DNA of 64,000 nucleotides from Rhyacophila brunnea. Taxonomy: Eukaryota > Arthropoda > Insecta > Trichoptera > Rhyacophilidae. This document shows positions 48,541 to 59,203 of the stretch, piece after piece (position 1 is the stretch's first letter; the number at the start of each line of letters is the position of its first letter). Position numbers and translations under genes: made by a program. The stretch is taken from assembly GCA_022495005.1 (NCBI GenBank), contig JAGYXB010000463.1, forward strand, positions 1,488,001 through 1,552,000. The letters run 5' to 3'. The notes below the pieces were generated by a model. That model was not told where the DNA came from. It searched no databases and saw nothing but the letters and a program-made list of their open reading frames with translations.

Positions 48541-49472
48541 ATGTATGGCTATGACTGATGATGATTGATGCTTGGTCCATGTTTTCGTTACATAGTGATT
48601 GTTTAAGAGAATATTTAGATTAATTCTCCGCCTACCGAAGGCTCCTAGCGAAAAAATACAAAGCTTGCGATATGAGACCATTTATTGATAATTTAAATCT
48701 CAGTTTTATTTAATCAATAGGCACGTAGATATCTAAAAATATAAAAACGTAAAATATGTTAAGTATACTTAATATTAAAAGTCAAAGAAAAACTTACAAT
48801 CTTGAAGGGCGCATCTAGTTCGTTACGCCGCGGTATATGCCTGAATGGGCGTGCAGATGCAGCGTATGGTGGAAGGAAAGCATGTGTACCTGTATTATAA
48901 GCTACATATATTTTTATTTATTTTATATTTCCAATGATTTTCATCACAATTCTCAACACATACCAACCTACATTTTTTCAATCACAATGAAAATGACATG
49001 CAGTGGAATAACCCACACAAAATTGTGTGTAGGTTGATACCTACATATAAACTATAAAGGGTACAGATAGTGTCCAGCGTGCTAAATTAAAAATGTTGAA
49101 ATGTATGATAAATATGGAATGTCAGTCTTGAAAAAATGCGACAGTCCTAATATGTTGACAATATCATTTGTCACCTGTCATGAGAAATGTTCCGCGAACT
49201 GGTCACCTTTGCCGGGTTCAACAAAAAATAATATTTCACGGATTTTAACAAATCATGAAAACATTGTTTAAAATTAAAGATTTTCAATATAGACTGGATT
49301 CTCGTCTACTTAAGACAATGGTAGATTAGATATACACGAAAAATAATGGTGCCAGATCGTGAAGTGGTAGTGGCTCTAACTCCTCGTCTACGTAATTTGG
49401 TACGTACTTGATAGGCAATAAGGTGTTGGATGCACAACCACCTCCGAAGCTGCCACCATGATGTTTGTGCAC
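48541..49472. other. Spacer
   Basis: No recognised feature. Confidence 0.5.
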
Positions 49473-50495
49473 CTCTGGAGAAGGGTGGAGGTAGGCTGTA
49501 GAGATTTGTCATAAAGAGTGAACACTAAATTCTGTCAATCATATTTATTTCTTTTCATTGAACTAAGATTAAGTAGGTACAAATTACAATGGTATTGGTT
49601 AGTTTTAAAAATTCGAACCTTCGTAACCAAACCATAATAGATAAAAAAATATTTTTACATAATTTTAGATATTTTGTAGGTAGAATACCATCTGCAATTT
49701 GTATTCTTAATTCAATGAAAACAAATAAGTACCTAATTATGTCTGAATAGTGTGGCACACCTCGTCATACCTAGAGTTGGGTTTCGGGAATTCTCGAGAA
49801 AATTTCGAGATTTTCCATCCCGAATCTCGAGAATTCTCGAGAACATTTTGGGAAATCGGGATTTCTTTATTATCAAATATTAATTGAAGAAACGATTTTC
49901 TATAATGATAAAAGTGTACAGAAAACACAAAACGTCCAAAGATATTAACACAATTAAGCCAACGTCGACTCAAAATGAGCGCAATATTTGCAACATCAGG
50001 GAATTTTGTGTCTCAAAAGCGTACGCGATTGTCAGACGCAGCGATTGCGACAGTCTATGTTTTTTGAAATTTCATTTTAATAAGTAATGTTTTGAATTAT
50101 TTTTGTTTTCCTACTTCTATTTTGTTTGTCTTCTTACATAAATAAAAAAATCATATTTTTTTGGAATTTGTCTGTTTTTACACTGATTTTAGGATTTTTA
50201 CAGGTTTTTTTAAATTTCCCGATATCTTGAAAATTCTCGAGAATTCTTTTCTGGAAATCTCGAATCTCGAGAATTCAAAATTTCACCATTTCGGGAAATC
50301 CCGAATCTCGAGATTGAGATTTTCTCGGGAAATACCCAACTCTAGTCATACCTAAACTATTATGGCTTGGTTTATTTTAAAAATGAACTAACACCATCTG
50401 CAATTTATATTCGTAGTTCAATGAAAACAAATAACTAGGTGTGACTGACATAGTTTAATGTGCACTACTTATGTCGAATTCACCCTTCGCCACTG
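49473..50495. mobile_element. Family A hAT-like MITE, copy 6, interrupted
   Basis: The left end CTCTGGAGAAGGGTGGAGG is degenerate, and the right end CACCCTTCGCCACTG has lost the usual CAGCCTACCTC block. Flanking octamers do not match. A family S element (49772-50344) splits the interior. Confidence 0.8.
49772..50344. mobile_element. Family S hAT-like element nested in A copy 6
   Basis: A 573-bp element with ends TAGAGTTGGGTTTCGGGAA and TTTCTCGGGAAATACCCAAC followed by TCTA. It has the perfect duplication GTCATACC (49764-49771 and 50345-50352). Both ends contain multiple TCTCGAGA/GAATTCTCGAG repeats over about 90-120 bp, probably transposase-binding subterminal repeats. The open frames on both strands are a by-product of these palindromes. 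Confidence 0.93.
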
Positions 50496-50939
50496 GTTCC
50501 TTCTTCCTTCCTACCTATAAGTTATTACTTTCTGTATGTTTAGGTTAGATAATATTAATTTTGTTTTCTTTTGTACTGGTTATTTAGTCATCTAAAAATT
50601 TGAGGGAAGATGTCGGGTAAGCGAGGTCTTGCAGAACGTCATTCGAACGTACTCAGAATAAAATTATGAGACTCTATTGAGTCTTTTTAACGCTAATGTA
50701 ATATTATCAGTTAAAGTTATTGTAGTAGTCGCTTATTCTTCACATGCTACGTCCATTAATAAGTCAATTATCGAGTAAAAAATAAATAAAACTAAAATAT
50801 TGGTTATGTATTTAATATCTAAATAAAGACATTTTAATAGAAGCGCCTTAGGGTCTAATGATGATGAACAGTGACGTCACAAAAAATACAGTTTACTCAT
50901 TAAAATGACGAGTAGGTAGGTACATATCTCCTTGCATTC
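50496..50939. other. Spacer
   Basis: No recognised feature. Confidence 0.5.
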
Positions 50940-51160
50940 CAGTGGCGCGCTGTTAAAAGTTAAATCTGGCCGAGATTCCTGATAACCGCAAATTACACAG
51001 AGGCTCATTGAGTCGCGGGCCGGCCGGTTCAAAGTGTCTAAATGAGAGCAAAAGGCAAAACAAGCAAGTGCCTGCTATTATAATTTACCAGCCGCCGACG
51101 CGTCACCCCCTTTTTGAAGTCTTGCCACGACTAATTGCCGATTCGCGGAAATTAGAATGA
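50940..51160. other. GC-richer unique block, candidate conserved element
   Basis: Non-repetitive, GC-richer block with CGCGGGCCGGCCGG, CGCCGACGCGTCACCCCC and a homeodomain-type CTAATTG site near 51130. No ORF of note. About 7 kb downstream of the homeobox gene; a regulatory role is only a suggestion. Confidence 0.35.
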
Positions 51161-51683
51161 GTTATGTCGATTTAGTTTCAGTGATTGCAAACATTTTTGG
51201 AAGAGCGTAGTTTAAAAAAGTAACAAGATTCATGGGCTCATTGCACAGTGTAGCGTTGACATTTCTACCAATAGGTAGTAAACATGGCATTTCAAAAAAC
51301 GTTACATAAGTACCTATATGAAATAAATTTATATTATAATATTTCTGACTTATGAAAAAAATTAGCTTTATCAAAAAAGTGTAATTTAGAGAATAAGATA
51401 CTTACGATGAAAAACTGTAGGTGTATCTATCTACATAAATGCATCGAGGCACTCATTCTCTTCATATCCTTTGCCCTATTACTGAGGATGATGTTCACTG
51501 AAATTACAGGAGTTGCCAATAATCTCCTCCATTTAGAGTAATCCTGTGCTGATCTTGTATCTTCAGTAATTGTTAAATTCTATCGCTTTCTTGATAGTGT
51601 CAACCTATCTGGAAGGCTCACATTTTCACAACTAACATTCTCCCTTCGACGCAACCATACCTACAATTTTCTCTTCGAAAACA
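51161..51683. other. Spacer
   Basis: No recognised feature. Confidence 0.5.
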
Positions 51684-52030
51684 GATGTTTGTGGCGGATA
51701 CTGGGTGCGCAGTGGTATGACTTTAGGTTAAGAGCAACGAGGAGATAAGGGAACGCACCAAGCAGCCTCTCATTATGCTGAGAGTGAAGAGGCGACGTTG
51801 GACTTGGCTCGGCTCGGAATGTCAATTGCCTGTTCTACAAGCCAACCGGATTCTGGTGTCCTGAAAGGGCGCCGAATACTATCTATAGAGTGTATACGGT
51901 GGAGCTACGGGATGCTGGTTTGACCTGGAACGAAGCAAAAAGACTGGCGAGGGACTGTGATTCTTGGAGGCGCCGCGTGGTGTCCATTTGCTCCGACTAA
52001 GCGGCGGACGTGGAAGAAGAAGAAGTAACT
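51684..52030 (+). pseudogene. LINE ORF2 C-terminal relic
   Basis: Encodes, with frameshifts, a CLWRILGAQWYDF-like start, a WTWLG-like middle, and an intact end LRDAGLTWNEAKRLARDCDS then WRRRVV before a stop near 51999. A GAAGAAGAAG tail follows. These motifs (a W-W-x-A-R-D-x-x-x-W pattern near the end) are those of a non-LTR ORF2 C-terminus, distinct from the RTE copy in this window. 5'-truncated and inactive. Confidence 0.7.
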
Positions 52031-53033
52031 ACGTACTTATGTTTTATTTTAAATGAAAATGTAAAAATAGGGTAAATAGGGCCCACCAATATTTTCATTG
52101 ATGGTATTTTTATTATATACCTACTTATGAGAAGAGATTTAATAAATTTATGACACTCGTAATAGATTTTAACAAAATCAAGACAACCATTTGGTTAGTA
52201 GTAGGTATATAACATAGTAGTCTAGTAGTCATAAGTAGGTAGGTATTAGGTATATCTACATTTTAAAAGTTTCACTTACACGTCATTTTTTTTTTTGTTT
52301 TGGCTGAATCTGAAAATTAGCAATATTATCGATCTTATAAAAGTGCTGGTTTTGGTTCGCTTTCCCGAATCGCAGACAATAATCATATTATTGGTACTTA
52401 TAGACAGATAGAATTTCCACTATCTTGTTGCCAATGTACCTACCTATATTTTCTTGTATCCGCCTACCCATTTCGTTACGTATTATATCGTCATATATGA
52501 CAGTATATAATACTAAATATAATTAATGTTGGCATATTGTTACGAGTGCACGCGTTCGACCAGTTCATCGGGACTGCAATATCATATCAGTATACCTATA
52601 AGCTTCTAAGCGAGCCGATGAAAGCAACACTTACAAACTGAGGACAGATTAAATACACAGTATGTAGGTACGAAAGATTAAAATTTATTGATATGATGAC
52701 TTTAAACACACATATAATGTTATGCCAGGTTATGACTGATTTGTTTGTAGTAAAACTGTCTAAGTGTATGTAGGTGAGTGTGAGAATAGCTATCACACTT
52801 TATGCTAGTGTTATGGGTCCAAGTCACAGGACTTGAAATGAACCGGACTACAAAGTAAAATCCGTCAAGTGGAAATATAAAAATATACATTCCGGTTAGT
52901 GAATAAAGGGGGTACATGTTTAAAAAAAATCATTTAGGTACATGTTCAAACACGCGCGTTAACATCATTTTACTCCCTACTTCAATTATAATTTGTCAAT
53001 TTATGGCTACGGCCGTATGTTGTAGCTTAACCA
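52031..53033. other. AT-rich spacer
   Basis: No recognised feature. Confidence 0.5.
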
Positions 53034-53630
53034 CTGGGGAATGCCAAAAGAAATGGCGTATTTCAAAAAAACACATCCTTATTCTTAGGTCAATAATTAC
53101 TATAAAGCAACCATTATTCGTAGAATGTTTATCACAATTGAATGGTCAAATACATAGCTTATAATTAGTATCTTTAGAATTATCTTCAAATGTGTTAATC
53201 TTGTCCATTTTTTGAATAATAAAATGCCTAATTCTTGTCAAATTTGGGATCACAGAGATTATCAATATAATTTTTTATCGTAAATATTTCACTATAATAA
53301 TGTCGATATAAATTATACTAATGGTTTTATAAATGCGTTTAAAAATTAATAAATGTAAAAATCTTAACACCACTGCACATTTATGTACTGAAATATGACT
53401 ATATTCTAAAACATTAGAGCGAGAGGTTTAAAAGAATACTATTTTATATAATAAAAATACTTTATGCATATCATATCAAATATTTAAAATAAATATAAAG
53501 GATAATAAGGCTTCAAAATTATATAAATAGATTATCTACAACGTTTAAGGTATGTCCAATATCATGCTTTAAAAATAGAAAAAAAATCTCCATTTTGACC
53601 CACACTGAGGACGTCCGCCCTTAAGACGAA
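53034..53630 (+). repeat. Family B repeat, copy 3
   Basis: The most complete family B copy. It opens near GGGGAATGCCAAAAGAAATGG and ends near CTCCATTTTGACCCACACTG. It includes the segment deleted from copy 2. Class unknown, non-coding. Confidence 0.7.
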
Positions 53631-54494
53631 ACCCTTCTATTCAATTTCAGCTTTCAATGAGCAGGTTTTGTTTTTATGGGTTTCTAATTTCTGTTCTACA
53701 AACACTGTCTTTGTTATTGCCTGCGACTATAAAAATAATAATTTGTGAATAATAAAAATCTAAAACTTAATGATTGTTTTTCAAAATCGTTTTAATAAAT
53801 TTAAACGATGTACCTACTTGAATCCCTTTAATCCTCAGGCCCTCATTCCATTATAAGACTCCTTTACTCGAGGTTGCATGGATACTATCCGTGGCTTTAT
53901 CCAACCGGCTTCCTCTTAGGTATGCTTACATACTGTAGCTTAAACTCTAGAAGACGATAGGTATTTATATTTGGCCACATTTTTTTCTCCGACTTACCTA
54001 TAGGTATGCGGTGAAAATGAGAACTCTCTCATTCTTCGTAGTATTGACCTGTGTGTCCCTGATATCTATCTTAGAAATCGGGAGCATCATTTGTTTGGTA
54101 TCCCAAGGTGAGAACTAACCTGCCATTGGTAATGTCAATTGGGAGGGCAATAACTCTATTCAACCAAATCACTTCGGATATTGACATATTCCACGTGCGT
54201 GAGTATGAGTAGATATAGGTGGACGGAAATTGTTTTATAAATTCTTAAAATATGGTCTGGTTAGCTCATTATTTGGTGTAGTTCCTTATATCTAATTTAT
54301 ACTTATATATGTAGATACCTACCTACCTACATATATATATACTTTTTTGTATTTGCACTATTTATTAACTTGTATACCTACTTATACTTAACACTGTTTA
54401 AATAATATTTATTTGTTTCTAAATGTCATGTTGTGAACGTCTTGAATTAATAATGTGTAATGTTCACTATACTTAAAAATAAATAAAATTTGAA
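53631..54494. other. Spacer
   Basis: No recognised feature. Confidence 0.5.
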
Positions 54495-54645
54495 TTTTTT
54501 TTCGACCATGTCCGATCCTAATAGGATCTTATGGGCCTCCACAGAGTGGAGGTTTGTATTAACAGATTTTTGTTTTTTACGAGAAATGAATGTCAGCCAC
54601 TTGCTCAACCTATTAGGTCCATACCCTGACTCACGCACATTTGAA
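54495..54645 (-). repeat. Family C SINE, head-truncated
   Basis: The tail and body of a minus-strand copy are well preserved (GACCATGTCCGATCCTAATA, then TCAGCCACTTGCTCAACC). The tRNA-like head is missing and replaced by AT-rich DNA, the usual 5' truncation of a retroposed copy. Confidence 0.8.
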
Positions 54646-54704
54646 TTTAAATTTGAATTATTCTTAGTACCTAATTGAAAAATGCTGAAAAATATAAAAA
54701 GGAC

Positions 54705-54723
54705 TCGTGTGTGTGTGTGTGTG
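54705..54723. repeat. (GT)n microsatellite
   Basis: A run of nine GT units. Too short to imply more than a simple repeat. Confidence 0.8.
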
Positions 54724-55559
54724 ACATTTATCACAATAACTATTGTATATAGGTATAGTACCTACCTTGGTACCTAGGTAATAATAATATTTGTGACAGG
54801 TAATAAAAACACTGATTAAATTATCATATTTTATTTTCGATACTAAAATAAGAAAAAAATACATTACGAAAAAATATAAAACGATTAGGTACTTAGCATA
54901 TTTTTTTTATACACATACAGCATTGAAATAATATTATATAATTATGGGCAATTTAAAATAAAATATCCTATAACCGTCATCGTAATAACTATTTTTCTAT
55001 GCAAAAGCCCATTAAATCACATTAAAAATTGTTCAATAAATATTACAAGCCATAAATCTATCTCAATGTTAAATACCTATACATACATTAGAATGATTTG
55101 CTTTTAGTACTTAAGTATGCATACATAAATAAATAAACAGTGGTATGTAAGTTAAATGATAATAATTAACATTGTATAGCTATAGGTAGGTGGGTTTTTT
55201 AAAATATGTGAATTAGGTATTTACACATCTCAGTAGGTAGTGAGAATATACTTATTTATAATGTATGTATTAATTATACTTGGCCATAGAGTATAGACCA
55301 GATGCGCGCCAAGAAAAATTGATGGTGGGGTAAAATTCAAAAAAATATCCATAATCATTTATTATTCATTTTTAAGGCGGCGCGGGTTTAATAAATTATA
55401 ACAGTTGCCTGACTTTTTACTTACTAGATACCTTATTTACTTATAGCTGCAACCGTGGATCACCGAACTTTTACGGGTGCATTCCCCATACCGAGACACT
55501 CCTTAGTTTGAGTCTAGTGATAAATGTGTCCTCCACACTGTATTGTCTTTTGAAAAAAA
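54724..55559. other. AT-rich spacer
   Basis: No recognised feature. Confidence 0.5.
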
Positions 55560-55702
55560 GATATCCCAGATGGGTTGGACCAGTGCATGAGTGCCTCGGG
55601 TCTTCCAACAACACAGGTCTTGCGTGTCGTCGAATAACGAGTTGAGTGGTGAAACGATCCTCAGTCATGAAGTCATGACGAAAAAGGACATGATGATGAC
55701 AA
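55560..55702 (+). pseudogene. LINE 3'-end relic
   Basis: Plus-strand segment ending ACGATCCTCAGTCATGAAG and an ATGATGATGA tail. The CGATCCTCAG closing motif is shared with the relic at 28690-28930. Coding capacity is lost. The minus-strand frame covering it is a shadow. Confidence 0.5.
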
Positions 55703-55765
55703 GTAACATTTCATTCATCTAAATAATTTGTATTTTTTGTCAAGGACAACTAATAGACCATAGGG

Positions 55766-56320
55766 CAGGGATGGCGAACCTATGTCACGCGAGATGATTT
55801 TGCATGGCACGCGAATAATTCATTAAGGATTCGTTACAAATAATACAATAAATAATTAAATAATGACGACATAACCATGTGTACTTTCTTCGGTTTTTCA
55901 TATTAAGTATATTTACAAATCGCATTGTATAAAAAATAGCAGGCACATCCTTTTCAAGAATAATCATTACTTACATAAATTAATTATCGGCAGTCATTCA
56001 AATATAATAACTGCTTGTTATTTTGCCTCAAACATAATCTCTAAAAATGGAAAACTGTTCAGTAATGGAGAATATAATATGAAAGAAGAGTGGTTAAATG
56101 CTTCCACGGTCTCTGAGGAACTTGAAAACAAGGAAAAAAATATTAAAAGAATAAAAGATATGGATTCAGCTAGAAATAGGATGAAAGATAGAATATCAAG
56201 AACTCAATTGTAATTTTAAACTTTTTTTTCGCCATGAAAAACTGCCTGGCACGTCAGACAATCGAAAAATATTATTTGGAAAATTTTGGCACGCGTACGT
56301 AAAAAGGTTCGCCAACCCTG
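55766..56320 (+). mobile_element. Family N hAT-like element, copy 2
   Basis: A 555-bp element with TIRs CAGGGATGGCGAACC and GGTTCGCCAACCCTG. The flanks CATAGGGC and CATGGGGC agree at 7 of 8 if offset by one base, so the duplication is probable but not clean. It keeps a broken transposase segment at about 55988-56212 (plus strand), with SKNGKLFSNGE followed by ELENKEKNIKRIKDM. The frame is disturbed relative to copy 1, which has the equivalent at 19978-20215. Confidence 0.85.
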
Positions 56321-57620
56321 CATGGGGCATATAGGATAGAATGGATATATGGTGGTGATAAACTTTAAATTAAGTATTATTCGATTTCCCAGACTATGCT
56401 ATGAAATCATTGTTTACCTCCGATGACACAATGGTTTAGTTACTGCTTTAATAGCCTTGGTATTTGACCGCTAGATTGTGACATAATTTTTCATACAAAA
56501 TATTTTTTATAAAATCAGTTAGGTATATTAGGTATACTATTACAGTAAATCAGTTAATTTGATACCTACGATCACCCATAATATTAGATTATCGAATAAT
56601 AGATGTTGCTACTTAGGTATCAGTTTGATTCAACATGAAAAAAAACTTTACGTGGACAATAGGTACGGTGAATCTCACAAGCCTCTTTTGATTCTATGGT
56701 CAAGGTGTTTCATATAAATAATATGAATTTAATAGATGAGTTAGTACCTATTATTAAAATGAAAAACACCTTTTTGTGAAGGCTAATTTTAATGTCTTAA
56801 TTTGAGCGAATTATACCCATGACCTCATTGTGTAGTAGATAGGTGCAAAAAGTGTAAAATAATTCTAAATGCTGTTAGGTTAGCAAGGTGAAACACGGCA
56901 ATAGACAATAAATGATTCGCGAGGTAAGCAATGCGTTCGTTTGAGAGTACACACAGAATACCCACAGCGACAACTCACGTCAACTTTGTTATAGCAATTT
57001 AATTGACATTTATGTGCTGCCAACCAAATTTTTTAGCGGTGTAGCATGTTTGATGCATCTGTCAGAGAATAAGTCTTACAGATATCATTCATCACATTGC
57101 TGATTGCAAGGCTTAAGTGCCATTCGATCGGCCACGTTAACGGAATGGGTGACCAGAGAAAAACGTTCTAAAATGTGACTTCAAAGTGTATTTTACTCAG
57201 CGACGTTCGTAGGAAAAGTGCCGCCCAAAGGCAGACTTAGAATGCCACCCCTTTCATTTGTAGTGTCAAATTTTATGTAAAACTGTCAAGTGCATAAGTG
57301 CACAGAAATCTTGATAAAAATGACGTATCTACATGTCATAATCTACTGAGTATTAGAATAGTACCATCAACCCTTCTCAAAAAATAGCGGTAGTTTCAGA
57401 TACGTAGTGGTCTGAGGCGCTTCTGATGATTTAAAACTGAGACGGCGATATCGTCCGCTTCGTGGAAAACCGCCAGTGCTTCAAAAGTTGTAATGATCGT
57501 AGTCGTTCCTTCGTTTGCCGCTCTTTATATTTTGCCGTCCCTAAGCAACGCATGACTTGTCTCCCTCCACTAATTGTACTAGAATAAGATTTGCTTAACT
57601 GAGTTGGGTGCGGAAGGTAT
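56321..57620. other. Spacer 3' of the homeobox gene
   Basis: No genes recognised. 57380-57600 is somewhat GC-richer; the 67-codon minus-strand frame has no domain. Confidence 0.45.
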
Positions 57621-57692
57621 AGAAGCAGACGCAATGAATAGCATTGGAAGAGACACCTGCCCAGCAGTGAACGTCTTCAAGTTGAATATAGA
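57621..57692 (+). repeat. LINE-type 3' terminus fragment
   Basis: GACACCTGCCCAGCAGTGAA followed by CGTCTTCAAGTTGAATA resembles the closing sequence of a common insect non-LTR type (gcccagcagtgg-acgtc ending). Too short to classify further. Confidence 0.4.
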
Positions 57693-57831
57693 TAAGTATG
57701 CATTATTACGTAGGTACCTACCAATTTTGTTGTAATTACGATTTAGACACTTAATAAGATGACACACGTGCGTCGAATGAAATGTTGCTAACTGTGTGTG
57801 TGCAGTTTCGTAGTTATCAATAATGGATAAA

Positions 57832-57843
57832 TTTATTTTTATT
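57832..57843 (-). terminator. Candidate poly(A) signals
   Basis: Two adjacent AATAAA hexamers on the minus strand (plus TTTATT at 57832-57837 and 57838-57843), about 220 nt downstream of the homeobox stop codon. They are a reasonable mRNA 3'-end signal, but AATAAA is frequent in such AT-rich DNA. Confidence 0.4.
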
Positions 57844-58059
57844 TTTTATGTTTTTGAATTGATGCCGCGTTGATTTTATATGTGCATAATACCTATACCT
57901 ACATAATACAATAATTATATCTCCTCCGATTTTTAACATTCACATATCATAATATATATCTACATATAACAATTTTAAACAGCTTCATTGCGCATTAACA
58001 TATACAGTGACTTTCTTTTAAATTTAATATTTACAATCTACCGCTACTGATTCTGTCAA

Positions 58060-58308
58060 CTAATTCCCTGCAACACTGCCGACTTCAACATCCTCGTCCT
58101 CTCCTTCAGAGCAACTGGCAGTCCCGTGATTGTAAAGGCCCTGCGCCATTAGCTGGAGAGCCAGGGGATTCTTCTGTCCGCTGGCTTTCTTGATCTTGGC
58201 TCTCTTATTCTGGAACCAGATTTTGATCTGGGCTTCATTCAGGCCAAGCTCTGATGACAGGTGCTGGCGACGTCTCTCCGTGAGATAGCGGTTCTCTGCA
58301 AATTCGTG
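58060..58308 (-). CDS. en: Engrailed/invected homeobox gene, last coding exon
   Basis: This exon encodes homeodomain residues 18-60 and the C-terminus of an engrailed-class transcription factor. The reading starts [15 protein letters not shown] after a TTGTCAACAG acceptor, in phase 0 with the preceding exon. Recognition helix residues W48, F49, Q50, N51 and R53 are all present ([14 protein letters not shown]). The class-specific C-terminal EH5 block follows ([19 protein letters not shown]), then an acidic tail and a stop at 58060. Engrailed proteins are nuclear, bind TAATTA-type sites with Q50, and repress via the EH1 motif (upstream, not in this window). The open frame continues 24 nt further upstream as intron. 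Homeodomain intact; no sign of pseudogenisation. Whether the paralogue is engrailed or invected cannot be fixed from this part. Confidence 0.95.
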   Translation of the reverse strand, partial: HEFAENRYLTERRRQHLSSELGLNEAQIKIWFQNKRAKIKKASGQKNPLALQLMAQGLYNHGTASCSEGEDEDVEVGSVAGN

Positions 58309-58691
58309 CTGTTGACAAGGAGATATTTTCAAAATTAGTAGGTATTACGCTAGTAAATTTGTTGTTATTAAAGTGATTCCCAAAGTGAAAGAAATGGACC
58401 CCCTCCACTCCTCCCCTTCTTGTAGTAAGTTACTACAATAAACTAGGGATGTATTTTATTTATGAAAAGTTCTGATATTCCTATCAAGTGTTTGTTATAC
58501 AAAGTGTGTGTATTCTTTCACTACCCAGTTACCCTTATAATACTCCCTCCATAGCATACCCATATTAGTTTAATTTGTTACGTTGGTAGGTTGGTACTTA
58601 CGTTCTTCAATGATTGACAGATGAACAGAAATATAAATTATCATGATGCCAGACAATATTATTTGTTAAAATTATCTAATTCAATATTCAC
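58309..58691 (-). other. en: Homeodomain intron (between residues 17 and 18)
   Basis: A 383-bp GT-AG intron: donor AAG|GTGAAT at 58691 and acceptor CAACAG|CAC at 58309. The position after homeodomain residue 17 is the conserved engrailed-class intron site. No repeat from this window is inside it. Confidence 0.92.
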
Positions 58692-58885
58692 CTTGAGCCT
58701 GGCCAGCTGGGATCCGCTGAAAGCAGTCCTGGGCCTCTTGTCTTCGAGGCTATTTCCTGACGACCCATTGGCGGCACCATTAGCGGTGATGCCGCTACTT
58801 CCGCCTCCAGAAGCCACTGGTGGTGCTGGAGGAACAGAAACGGAGGGTGTTGAAGGCTTTTTCTTGCTGCGCCTCGAACGTGGAC
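58692..58885 (-). CDS. en: Engrailed/invected homeobox gene, penultimate exon
   Basis: A 194-nt exon entered in phase 1 after the acceptor TTTTCTCAG. It encodes GPRSRRSKKKP, a Pro/Ser/Ala/Gly-rich linker of about 35 residues, then LEDKRPRTAFSGSQLARLK, homeodomain residues up to 17, and ends at GTGAAT. The basic GPR-type stretch is the EH3 region that follows EH2 (the Exd/Pbx-interacting segment) in this class. The EH2 exon is therefore the next one upstream, and it is not found before 64000. An apparent ATG 12 codons upstream of the acceptor is in the intron and not a real start. The linker differs from well-known fly sequences, as expected for a fast-evolving segment. Confidence 0.93.
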
Positions 58886-59199
58886 CTGAGAAAATGAGAG
58901 AAAATAAAATATTAGATGTCATTCACTTAGAGATGTATTTGGGTGCGTACCTACACCTATTATAGGAACAGTTTCAGCTGAAACTCCCGGGTACTTTTAC
59001 GGTCGTCGATAAAAATTACTATTATCAATTTTGACTCTATTGAGTGGGAAAAGAAACATACCTATACAAATACAATACTATACAGGTACAAATAGAGACA
59101 AATTCTTTAATATGATAAAAAGAGCATTAGGTGCTTGGTAACAACATTGTGAAAGATATCTACTTATATTTTATAATACCTACCTATCTACAAAAGAAT
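58886..59199 (-). other. en: Upstream intron of the homeobox gene (3' part)
   Basis: Starts with the pyrimidine-rich acceptor tract at 58886-58905. The intron continues through the inserted elements below and probably leaves the window. No other feature was seen in this stretch. Confidence 0.6.
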
Positions 59200-59203
59200 A
59201 TTA

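Noticed and set aside
58309..58332. Methionine-initiated start for the last homeobox exon
   Set aside because: These codons are intron; the AG acceptor at 58309-58310 and the phase-0 join to the preceding exon explain the reading frame.
58621..58965. 114-codon plus-strand frame
   Set aside because: It is antisense to the homeobox exon and arises from its GC-rich linker.
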